A stretch of DNA of 16,184 nucleotides from an uncultured Collinsella sp. (GTDB lineage: Bacteria; Actinomycetota; Coriobacteriia; Coriobacteriales; Coriobacteriaceae): NCBI GenBank assembly GCA_900761995.1, contig CAAFEY010000045.1, forward strand, positions 1 to 16,184, read 5' to 3'. Position numbers and translations under genes: made by a program. The notes beneath the pieces were generated by a model that did no database searches, was not told the DNA's origin, and saw only the letters and a list, made by a program, of their open reading frames with translations. Below are positions 6,871 to 14,085 of this stretch, piece after piece; within the stretch, counting starts at the first letter, position 1; the number at the start of each line of letters is the position of its first letter.

Positions 6871-6968
6871 AAACGCTCCATTTGTGGCAAGGTGGCCCGA
6901 AGGAGGAGGGAAGCGTACTTGCGTACGCGACCGACGAGTGAGGGTCAGATTGCCCAAATGGGGCGTTT
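6871..6968. repeat. Structured palindromic element between mfd and the PAP2 gene
   Basis: AAACGCTCCATTTGTGGCAA (6871-6890) pairs with TTGCCCAAATGGGGCGTTT (6950-6968) with one wobble and one bulged T. An inner perfect hairpin GCGTAC-TTGC-GTACGC sits at 6913-6928, beside a purine-rich GAAGGAGGAGGGAAG stretch. The element is about 98 nt long and begins 14 nt past the mfd stop codon. It may end mfd transcripts, act as a structured RNA, or be a dispersed repeat. No convincing coding sequence lies in it. Confidence 0.6.
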
Positions 6969-6982
6969 GCAGCGTCGACCCG

Positions 6983-9900
6983 TTAGTCGTCGTCGCTCGC
7001 ACCAAGCTGCTGCAGCAGCATGAGCGCGGCCGCCACGGGGCCGGTGCCGTCGTTGGCGTCGAGGCCTCGACCCAGGCCGCTGCCTGCGCCGGCGCCCGCC
7101 TTGTAGGGCACCGATAGTTTGCGGCTCTTGGGGAAGTTCACCGCGCCGTAGCGCGTCTTGAGCTCGAACGCCACCTTCTTGGGCACGTCGACGCCCAAAA
7201 ACGTAATGCGCCCGCCGCTGAGCGTAACGCTCTCGAGCCCCAAGCGCTCGCCGCGAATGCGGATACGCGCACGGTTGAACAGGTTGAGTCCTGCCAACGG
7301 CAGCTCGCCATGTGCGGCCTCGGTCTCCTCCTGCACCTCGTCGATGCTCTCCAGGTCCTCTGCCGCCGCAAGCTTTCGATACACGAGCACGCGCTGGTCC
7401 ACCGCCGGCAGGTATTCCTCGGACAAGAAGTAGTCGGCCGGCAGGTTGATACCCACGCTCGCCGCCTCCACGCCGGCATCGTCATCGCCACGTGCCTCGG
7501 CCACGGCCTGTCCCAGCATCTGCGTAAACAGGTCAAAGCCCACGCTCGACAGGTTGCCATGCTGCTCGGCACCCATAAGCGAGCCGGCGCCGCGGATCTC
7601 CAGGTCGCGCATGGCGATACGCATGCCGCTGCCCAGGTCCTGGAACTCGGAAAGCGCGGTCAGGCGCGCCGTGGCCTCCTCGGTCAGCGGCAGCTCGCCG
7701 GGAAACATAAAGTACGCGTATGCCTGCGTGGCCGAGCGGCCAACGCGACCTTTAAGCTGGTAGAGCTGCGCCAGACCCAGGCGCTGCGAGTCCTCAATGA
7801 TGAGCGTGTTGGCGGTCGCGTTGTCGATGCCGCTCTCCACGATGGTCGTGGCGATGAGCACGTCGATCTTTTTGGTCGCGAACTCAATCATCACGTCCTC
7901 GACCTCGCGCGGGCTCATCTTGCCGTGCGCCACGCCCACGCGTGCCTCGGGCGCGGCCTCGTGCACGCGCGCCACGGCGTCGTCGATGGTCTTGACGCGG
8001 TTGGACACGTAGTACACCTGGCCGCCGCGGCCCACCTCCAGGCGAATCGCCGCGCTCACCACGTCGGGGTCGTACTCCCCCACGTGCACGATCACGGGGC
8101 GGCGTCCGGTCGGCGGCGTAGTGATCAGACTCATGTCGCGCACGCCACTCGTAGCCATCTGCATGGTACGCGGGATGGGCGTCGCCGAAAGCGTGAGCAC
8201 GTCAAGCTGCTCACGCAGGTTCTTGAGCTGCTCCTTGTGCTGCACGCCAAAGCGCTGCTCCTCGTCAATGATCACCAGGCCCAGGTTCTTGGGGTTCACA
8301 TCGACCGAAAGCAGACGATGCGTGCCGATGAGCACGTCGATCGTGCCCTCGGCAAACGCCTTGAGCGCGCGCTTTTGCTGCGCCGGCGTGCGGAAGCGGC
8401 TGAGCACCTCGACCTCGAGGCCAAACGGGGCAAAGCGCTCAAAGAACGTCTCGTAGTGCTGCTGGGCCAAAATGGTCGTGGGGCAAAGCACCATGACCTG
8501 ACGGCCGGAGTCCACGCACTTAAACGCCGCACGCAGGGCGACCTCGGTCTTGCCAAAGCCCACGTCGCCGCACAGCAGGCGGTCCATGGGCTTGGGCGCC
8601 TCCATGTCGGCCTTAATGTCAGCGATAGCCTCCAGCTGATCGCGCGTCTCGTCGTAAGGGAAGCTCTCCTCCATCTCAATCTGCTCGGGCGTATCGGGCG
8701 GGCAGGCGATACCGGTAATCGACGAGCGGCGCGTATACAGGTCGACCAGGTCAAACGCCAGCTTTTTGGCGTTCTTGCGCGCCTTGTTGGTGGCACGCGT
8801 CCAGTCGGCGGTGTTGAGCCTGGTCAAGCGCGGTTTATCGCCGTCGGGACCGACATAGCGCGTGATGCGGTCGACCTGCTCCAGCGGCACGTAGAGCTTG
8901 TCGCCGTCGGCATATTCCAGCAAAAAGTAGTCGCGTTCCTTGCCGCCCACCTCCTGGCGCGCGATCTCGCTAAAGAGCGCGATGCCATGCGTTGCGTGCA
9001 CCACGTAGTCGCCCGGCTTAAACGGGAAGGTGATCTGCGTAATGTCAACCTTGCGGCGGCTGCGCGCGCGGTTGGCATCCATGCGGGCGTTGAGGTCGGC
9101 AATCGAGAACACGGCCAGGTTGGCATCGGGCACCACCACGCCCTGCGGCAGGGCGGCATCGACAAAGGTTACGCGTCCGCGCGAGATGGTGGGCACGGCG
9201 GCGCCGGCGGCAGCCTGGGCGGCACCTGCCTCGAGCGAGCGGGCGTTGAGCGCGTCGACCTTGCGTTCGCGAATTGCAGCATGAGCATCCTGGCGGACAG
9301 CACGATCGGCGGAATCCGCCGCTGCCACGCGCACGCGGTCGCCGATAGCGCCGACATTTTCGGGCGCCGCGGTCAGCGATTCCTCAAAGGTAATGCCCTC
9401 GTCGCCAAAGGTGAGCTCCATCGACTCGCGCGCACCGCGGTCGGGGATGGCAAACACGCAGGCATAGCGCTTGCCCACGACCTCCTGGATGCGCGTCATA
9501 AAACGGTTGTCCGAGCCTGCGATGGCCGGCTGCTCAATCTTGAGCTCGGCCGTCACCGCACCGCCGGCACGAATCAAGCTCACATAGTTCAGGCGCTGCT
9601 GGGCACCAAAATCGAGCTGTTGAGCGCGCACGTACAAGCCATCTAGACGGTCAATCCCCGCCTCGCCGGCACGCGCCTCGATATCCTCGTAGGCGCGCAG
9701 GCAGTCGTCGAACAGCGAGCGCGGCTCGGACAGAACCACGAGTGCCTTGCCGCTCACGTGTGCTAGCGGGCTTACGGTCTGACCGTACATCACCGGCAAA
9801 AAGCGATCGAGCTCGGGCGTGACGATGCGCGCATCCACCATTTCGAGCAGCGCCGCCAGCTTGCTATCGCTCTGGCTTGCGCGGTAGAGCGCCACGTGCA

Positions 9901-10615
9901 TGTTGTGGACGGCGTCGTCGGTAAGCGCCAACTCGCGGCACGGGAAGATCTCGATACTGTCCTCGTTGCCGATGGTCTGCCCCGTTGAGCTCACCATGCG
10001 GCGGATGCGATCGATCTCGTCGCCAAAGAACTCAATGCGCACGGGCGCCTTTTCCTGTGCGGGGAATACCTCGACGGTGTCGCCGTGCACACGGAACAGG
10101 CCGGGCGCGTCGGCGGCGCCGGCATTGGTGTAGCCCATGCCCACCAGACGCTGCGGCACCTCGTCAAAAGGAATCTCCTCGCCTACCGCAAAAGCGGTGG
10201 ACTCCCAATAGCGACTCTCGACCGGCGGCACGCAGCGCAGCAGCGCACGGGCCGAGGCAACCATGATGCAGTTGTCCCCGCGCGCGATGCGCCCGAGCGC
10301 CTCGCAGCGCTGGGCCACCACGGCGTCGTCGGGCGCCTGCTCGCGCCAAGGGTAGTCCTTGCGCTCGGGAAAACGGCACACGTGCGCCAGGCCCACGTAG
10401 GCGGCAAGGCTACGCGCGGCGCGATCGGCCGCATCCTCGCCACTCACAATGTAGACCGTCGGGCGCGGGCGGCGCGCAAACTGGGCGGCTGCCATAAGCG
10501 TGCGGCCCGACTGTGACACGGCCAGCGTCACGTCCTCGCCGGCATCGAGTCCGGCCTCGACGGTCTGCAAGGCCTCGGCAGTGTAGAGCTGCGCGGCTAT
10601 ACGGTGAATGAGCAT
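6983..10615 (-). CDS. mfd: Transcription-repair coupling factor Mfd
   Basis: ATP-driven DNA translocase that removes RNA polymerase stalled at lesions and brings in UvrA for nucleotide excision repair. At 1210 residues it is full length (E. coli 1148, B. subtilis 1177). In order: the UvrB-like N-terminal region (about 1-350); a variable Ala/Arg-rich linker (about 421-475); the CarD-type RNA polymerase interaction domain beginning FKPGDYVVHATHGIALF (about 532-600); the RecG-like helicase with Walker A GDVGFGKTE (683-691), Walker B IIDEEQRFGV (782-791), THRLL and SATPIPRTM; helicase lobe 2 with GRVGRS and QLYQLKGRVGR; and the C-terminal TRCF domain. The ATG at 10613-10615 follows GGAGGA at a 6-nt gap; a TTG nine codons upstream overlaps a leader hairpin and is rejected. 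The end is Gly/Ala-rich and finishes SDDD. Transcribed divergently from the first FHA gene. Confidence 0.97.
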   Translation of the reverse strand: MLIHRIAAQLYTAEALQTVEAGLDAGEDVTLAVSQSGRTLMAAAQFARRPRPTVYIVSGEDAADRAARSLAAYVGLAHVCRFPERKDYPWREQAPDDAVVAQRCEALGRIARGDNCIMVASARALLRCVPPVESRYWESTAFAVGEEIPFDEVPQRLVGMGYTNAGAADAPGLFRVHGDTVEVFPAQEKAPVRIEFFGDEIDRIRRMVSSTGQTIGNEDSIEIFPCRELALTDDAVHNMHVALYRASQSDSKLAALLEMVDARIVTPELDRFLPVMYGQTVSPLAHVSGKALVVLSEPRSLFDDCLRAYEDIEARAGEAGIDRLDGLYVRAQQLDFGAQQRLNYVSLIRAGGAVTAELKIEQPAIAGSDNRFMTRIQEVVGKRYACVFAIPDRGARESMELTFGDEGITFEESLTAAPENVGAIGDRVRVAAADSADRAVRQDAHAAIRERKVDALNARSLEAGAAQAAAGAAVPTISRGRVTFVDAALPQGVVVPDANLAVFSIADLNARMDANRARSRRKVDITQITFPFKPGDYVVHATHGIALFSEIARQEVGGKERDYFLLEYADGDKLYVPLEQVDRITRYVGPDGDKPRLTRLNTADWTRATNKARKNAKKLAFDLVDLYTRRSSITGIACPPDTPEQIEMEESFPYDETRDQLEAIADIKADMEAPKPMDRLLCGDVGFGKTEVALRAAFKCVDSGRQVMVLCPTTILAQQHYETFFERFAPFGLEVEVLSRFRTPAQQKRALKAFAEGTIDVLIGTHRLLSVDVNPKNLGLVIIDEEQRFGVQHKEQLKNLREQLDVLTLSATPIPRTMQMATSGVRDMSLITTPPTGRRPVIVHVGEYDPDVVSAAIRLEVGRGGQVYYVSNRVKTIDDAVARVHEAAPEARVGVAHGKMSPREVEDVMIEFATKKIDVLIATTIVESGIDNATANTLIIEDSQRLGLAQLYQLKGRVGRSATQAYAYFMFPGELPLTEEATARLTALSEFQDLGSGMRIAMRDLEIRGAGSLMGAEQHGNLSSVGFDLFTQMLGQAVAEARGDDDAGVEAASVGINLPADYFLSEEYLPAVDQRVLVYRKLAAAEDLESIDEVQEETEAAHGELPLAGLNLFNRARIRIRGERLGLESVTLSGGRITFLGVDVPKKVAFELKTRYGAVNFPKSRKLSVPYKAGAGAGSGLGRGLDANDGTGPVAAALMLLQQLGASDDD

Positions 10616-10640
10616 GCTGTTCCTCCGGCATTGCAACGCC

Positions 10641-10669
10641 AAAAGCCCGCCGGGGCAAGCTCGGCGGGT
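10641..10669 (-). terminator. Terminator-like hairpin in the mfd leader
   Basis: CCCGCCG (10646-10652) and CGGCGGG (10662-10668) form a G+C-only stem with a 9-nt loop. On the minus strand it is followed by CTTTT (10641-10645), 20-odd nt before the mfd ribosome binding site. It may be an attenuator of mfd or end a short upstream transcript, since no gene precedes it on this strand. Confidence 0.5.
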
Positions 10670-10876
10670 CGTACGTCAACGTTCATTGACGTTTATGGTA
10701 CCGCACGGACCCGTAACCAAAAGCCAAAGCGGTAGCATGCCAAATGTTGCCCACAACGGTCTTGCCAACGCATTTTCCCAGCTTATTAATCCGCTCTCCG
10801 CTTTTTGATTCGCTGTCTTTCGGCGGCGATTTACACCGTCCGCACCCCTGGCGAGCATTTCGAGCTGCAAAGCGCC

Positions 10877-10882
10877 TATAAT
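10877..10882 (+). promoter_or_regulatory. Candidate -10 box of the first FHA gene
   Basis: A perfect TATAAT lies 54 nt before the ATG. No clear -35 match is seen 16-18 bp upstream. It would give an untranslated leader of nearly 50 nt carrying the Shine-Dalgarno and poly-G tract. Confidence 0.5.
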
Positions 10883-10914
10883 TGACCATGCTACGTATTC
10901 AATGTCACTTTTTG

Positions 10915-10927
10915 AGGAGGGGGGGGG
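10915..10927 (+). promoter_or_regulatory. Shine-Dalgarno joined to a nine-G homopolymer
   Basis: AGGAGG (10915-10920) runs directly into more G, giving nine consecutive G at 10919-10927, followed by nine nt to the ATG at 10937. AGGAGG itself is 16 nt from the start, too far for best use, so a G-rich register nearer the start may serve. Changes in tract length would alter this spacing. Confidence 0.65.
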
Positions 10928-10936
10928 TAAAAACAA

Positions 10937-11893
10937 ATGGCCGACACTCCATCTTGTGCACTGTACGCCGGGCTTAAGTCACTCGGTCGCATCAACAACG
11001 GTAACGCCGCGCAAATTCTCATGGCCGGCAACGCCCGTTACGGTGGACGCCTCATCTCCGAACGCTTGACGGTCCCGTCGTTTATCTCGCGCGAAATCGT
11101 TCACGCCAAACCCGGTGACCTTCCCGAGCCGCTGTTTAAGCCCTTTGAACAAAGTGCGCGCCAGATACTCAACCTCATCATGCAAAACCGAGGCTCCGAC
11201 CCCCAATCGCTGAGCAAGGTCGCTAAACGCTATATGGAATCGTGCGTCCCAGACATGCAGGATGCCCTTACCAATTGCGGCGTCGACGGCATGCTCTTTA
11301 GAAACGGCGTCGAGCGCATCGAGACCGCTGACGATAGCGACATCAAAGATCGCCTCTACATCCATCTCGTCTTTTTTATCGTTACCGGCTGCCTTGGCGA
11401 CCCCGCCCGCGCCATCGAATACACCGAGTCCTTTGTGTCCGACCAGATGCTCTCGACACTCGGCACGGTCGAAACGACCGTTACCTCGTTTTTCTCGACA
11501 ACCGCGCGCCCCACGGGAGACATCCGCCTGGGGCTGCTGCGCGTCGTGGGCAACTCGGCACGACCGCCGCTGCGTCCCCTTACCACGGACCCGGTGGGCA
11601 GCATTATCGGGTCGCTGACGGGCGACGAGAACGCCATCACCGACGTCGATTCCGATGTCTCGCGCCAGCACCTGCGTATTTGGTTCCAAGACGGGCGCTG
11701 GTTTGCGCAGGGCCTCGACTCCACCAACGGATCGTTTTTGATCTCGGGCGTCGACCGCTGTCGACAGCCCATTGAGCCGCCCAGACGCGACCGCTCCGCC
11801 AGCTTTGCCAACACGCCCGTTGAGATTCACAACGGAGACACGCTTTGCTTGGGCGCCACGACGCGTTTTTTGGTCATTCGCATCACAGACTAG
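10937..11893 (+). CDS. FHA-domain protein with uncharacterised N-terminal region (paralogue 1)
   Basis: Predicted soluble cytoplasmic protein of 318 residues. The C-terminal forkhead-associated domain (about 219-318), a phosphothreonine-binding module, keeps the conserved Gly225, Ser242-Arg243-xx-His245 (SRQH) and Ser262-Thr263-Asn264-Gly265, and ends with NGDTLCLGATTRFLVIRI. The first roughly 200 residues are mostly helical in look and match no family I recognise. They are shared with the second FHA protein downstream: LKxxxxINNxxAAxIL near residue 13, FISREIVHAKPG at 49-60, GCLGDPARAI at 151-160 and LGTVET at 175-180 all have counterparts there. It precedes a membrane kinase gene, from which a strong hairpin separates it. 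It probably binds a phosphorylated partner, perhaps the kinase itself. The start is the only ATG with a nearby ribosome site. Confidence 0.88.
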   Translation: MADTPSCALYAGLKSLGRINNGNAAQILMAGNARYGGRLISERLTVPSFISREIVHAKPGDLPEPLFKPFEQSARQILNLIMQNRGSDPQSLSKVAKRYMESCVPDMQDALTNCGVDGMLFRNGVERIETADDSDIKDRLYIHLVFFIVTGCLGDPARAIEYTESFVSDQMLSTLGTVETTVTSFFSTTARPTGDIRLGLLRVVGNSARPPLRPLTTDPVGSIIGSLTGDENAITDVDSDVSRQHLRIWFQDGRWFAQGLDSTNGSFLISGVDRCRQPIEPPRRDRSASFANTPVEIHNGDTLCLGATTRFLVIRITD

Positions 11894-11917
11894 CCCGCCC
11901 ACACATCTTCGACGCAC

Positions 11918-11961
11918 AAGGTGCCGTTATTTGCATTAACACCTGCAAATAACGGCACCTT
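11918..11961 (+). terminator. Hairpin terminator after the first FHA gene
   Basis: AAGGTGCCGTTATTTGCA (11918-11935) and its exact complement (11944-11961) form an 18-bp perfect stem with an 8-nt loop. It continues into TTTTC (T at 11960-11963), 25 nt after the stop codon. It likely ends or reduces transcription before the kinase gene. Confidence 0.85.
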
Positions 11962-11978
11962 TTCGATTAAGGCAACGG

Positions 11979-12007
11979 TTGCGCTACCTTCTCACTAACA
12001 TTATTGT
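11979..12007 (+). promoter_or_regulatory. Weak candidate promoter of the kinase-FHA pair
   Basis: TTGCGC (11979-11984) and TATTGT (12002-12007) are spaced 17 bp apart, downstream of the hairpin and 30 nt before the kinase start. Both boxes match the consensus only partly. Confidence 0.3.
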
Positions 12008-12037
12008 TACGCACTTTATTCTCGAAAGGATCGCCCC

Positions 12038-14050
12038 GTGACGTACGACACGGACATGAATATCATCGCGTTGTCCCCCTTTGAACCAAACGCCATGTTT
12101 GCGACCACCGAAGACCCCGATACCATTCGCCGCTTTACCACCCTGTTGGATTGCGGGGCAGTCGGCGGCGGTTCCCACCATCTTCGCAAGGTCGCCAACA
12201 CCGAGGGCGAGACCTTTGCGCTCAAGACGCTGTGGCCCCTCAGCGGCTGCGATGAAAACGGCTCCGCTGTCAGCCCCTCGGGCATCAAGACGCTTACCGA
12301 GGAATATCGCAACCTTGCAGCCGTCTCGCTGTTGGGCGGCTTTCCCAAAACCTATGGCTACGGTTATACCGGCAACACGCCGGTCATCCTTATGGAGTGG
12401 ATTGAGGGCCTGCCCCTTCGCGATGCCGCGGCAGAGCTAACCGATCCCGCCGAGGGCGGCCACATTCCCGCAAACACCGTCGCCGCAATCGGAAAACGCC
12501 TGGGAGAGATTCTCCTGGGTGTCCAAAAGCTCGATGCGCCGTTTGTGCACCGTGATATCTCCTTGCGCAATATCATCATTCGCACAACGCGCCGGCCCCT
12601 TGCCCAGCAGATTGCACACTGCGGTTTTGACCTTTGCCTGGTCGATCTGGGCAGCTCGAGCATCAAGCGCTCGGACCCCTCGTTTACCATGTCGACTGGC
12701 ATCTGGCGCAACGGCACACCCGAGTTCGCCCCGCCCGAGATGCTCTCCAACGACATTCCCGAGCTGGCGCCGCTTCGCACGTCGCCCAGCATCGATACAT
12801 ATGAGCTCTGTAGCGTGCTCTACACGCTCTATGCCGGTCACACGCCATATCGCCTAAACGAGCATATGGACCAGTCGCCCTACCTGTACAAGATCGAGCA
12901 CGAGCCCGAGCCGCTCGAGGCGCGTTTGCCCGGCGACCAAAAGCTCGTCGATGTCATTATGAGCGGTATCCATAACGAGCAGTCCCATCGCGCGCCGCTG
13001 TCTACGATTGTCGGCAAGCTCGATGCCTGGATTAACGACATCGATTTTGAGCCGCGCACGCCGCTGCCCGCACCTGTCGACTTTAGCCAGCAACCAAAGG
13101 CTTCCGGCTCCGACAAGGCTCAGACGCGACACCTGCCCATCTCGCGTCGCACTGCGCTCGCGCTCGGCGGCGTCTGCGTTGCCGGCATCGCAGCTTCTGC
13201 CCTTGCCACGGGGTGCTGGGGGCTCATCGACCTGGCGCACGGCATCAAGCCGTCACTCGACGATTACACCTGGGAAGAACTCGCCCTGATCTCCCGCAAA
13301 ATCCAAGAGACATCCTCCAACAAAAAGGCGCTCGAGATTGCCGAAACCTACCACCTGGTAAACAGCAAGCAGTCGCTCGAAAACGAGAACACCAAGACCG
13401 TCAGGCTTTCCGACGGGATCACCAAGGCACAAGTCCAGATCGTGGGCTTTAAGGCAGACACGCTCACCGATGACGGCCTCCCCGCGGGCATCACCTTTAT
13501 GTTCCGTACCTCCATCGCCATGCGCGCCGTAAACGACCACGCCGCGACGGGCGGCTGGGAGCAATCGTCGCTTCGCGAATGGTTGGCGGACAAGGGCATG
13601 GCTACGCTGCCCGACGATCTCCGTAATCAGATCCGCCCGGTGCGAAAGCTTACCAACAACACCGGCGCCACTAAAGACGTCTCCAGCATCACCGCCACCG
13701 ACGACATGCTCTGGCTGCCGTCCATGAGCGAGCTGTGCGGCTACCAAGCGCCCGAAACGTTCACAGAAGGCTGCGAGTACCTTTCTGACCTCTACAGCGG
13801 AGAAGGCGAGCAGTACCAGCTCTATCGCGAGCAGAGTGTGAGCGGTCTGACCACCAATGATGCCATGATCCGCACCATCGCCGGCCAAAAGATCTGCTAC
13901 TGGGAGCGCACCCCTAGCGCCGACTGCAGCGAAGGCGCCGACTCGACGTACTTTAACCGCGTTGGAAAAGACGGCGACGTGTTTTGCTGGGCAACGCCCG
14001 GAAACGATCCGGACCAAAAGACCTATGTCCTGCCCGGCTTTTGCATCTAA
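12038..14050 (+). CDS. Membrane-anchored protein kinase with extracytoplasmic DUF6273-like domain
   Basis: Predicted single-pass membrane kinase of 670 residues. The N-terminal kinase domain (about 35-335) has a glycine-rich loop (CGAVGGGS, 39-46), the ATP-binding Lys63 (FALK), a candidate helix-C Glu88 or Glu89, catalytic HRDISLRN (171-178) with Asp173 and Asn178, Asp203 in a DLG version of DFG, APPE (231-234) and Asp253 of helix F. It therefore looks catalytically intact. The Lys usual two residues after the catalytic Asp in Ser/Thr kinases is Ser175 here. A polar linker (340-368) leads to RR and one hydrophobic helix (about 372-397). The outer part ends in a region (about 495-650) resembling DUF6273: WEQSSLREWL, LPDDLRNQIRPVRKLTN and LWLPSMSELCG. 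Start is GTG at 12038-12040 with AAAGGA 7 nt upstream; an ATG six codons later lacks one. The FHA gene follows after 35 nt, so they form an operon. Signal and substrates are unknown. Confidence 0.87.
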   Translation: MTYDTDMNIIALSPFEPNAMFATTEDPDTIRRFTTLLDCGAVGGGSHHLRKVANTEGETFALKTLWPLSGCDENGSAVSPSGIKTLTEEYRNLAAVSLLGGFPKTYGYGYTGNTPVILMEWIEGLPLRDAAAELTDPAEGGHIPANTVAAIGKRLGEILLGVQKLDAPFVHRDISLRNIIIRTTRRPLAQQIAHCGFDLCLVDLGSSSIKRSDPSFTMSTGIWRNGTPEFAPPEMLSNDIPELAPLRTSPSIDTYELCSVLYTLYAGHTPYRLNEHMDQSPYLYKIEHEPEPLEARLPGDQKLVDVIMSGIHNEQSHRAPLSTIVGKLDAWINDIDFEPRTPLPAPVDFSQQPKASGSDKAQTRHLPISRRTALALGGVCVAGIAASALATGCWGLIDLAHGIKPSLDDYTWEELALISRKIQETSSNKKALEIAETYHLVNSKQSLENENTKTVRLSDGITKAQVQIVGFKADTLTDDGLPAGITFMFRTSIAMRAVNDHAATGGWEQSSLREWLADKGMATLPDDLRNQIRPVRKLTNNTGATKDVSSITATDDMLWLPSMSELCGYQAPETFTEGCEYLSDLYSGEGEQYQLYREQSVSGLTTNDAMIRTIAGQKICYWERTPSADCSEGADSTYFNRVGKDGDVFCWATPGNDPDQKTYVLPGFCI

Positions 14051-14085
14051 CACCTTCACCGGATACCAGAAAGGAGCCTCGCATC

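Larger units (their letters stand above)
10616..10936. other. Divergent intergenic region between mfd and the first FHA gene
   Basis: This 321-nt stretch holds no convincing gene. It contains the mfd leader hairpin (10646-10668), a second inverted repeat ACGTCAA/TTGACGT (10673-10692), a likely promoter for the FHA gene near its right end and the poly-G tract before that gene. The middle part (about 10700-10860) shows nothing I can name. Two short open frames on the minus strand there lack a ribosome site and family resemblance. Confidence 0.6.

Noticed and set aside
7310..9646. Long plus-strand open frame (778 codons) opposite mfd
   Set aside because: It is the antisense shadow of a clear mfd reading frame in high-GC DNA, His/Ala/Arg-rich and without family resemblance.
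10616..10642. Upstream TTG start for mfd
   Set aside because: The ATG at 10613-10615 has a near-perfect Shine-Dalgarno, which would lie inside the coding sequence if TTG were used.
10676..10936. Short minus-strand open frame (86 codons) upstream of mfd
   Set aside because: No ribosome site or recognisable feature, and it overlaps the promoter and poly-G leader of the FHA gene.
10979..11917. Minus-strand open frame (312 codons) opposite the first FHA gene
   Set aside because: The plus strand holds the conserved FHA motifs and a paralogue; the minus frame is a shadow.
13984..14085. Upstream ATG for the second FHA protein
   Set aside because: It lies within the kinase coding sequence and lacks a ribosome site, whereas the ATG at 14086 has AAGGAG.
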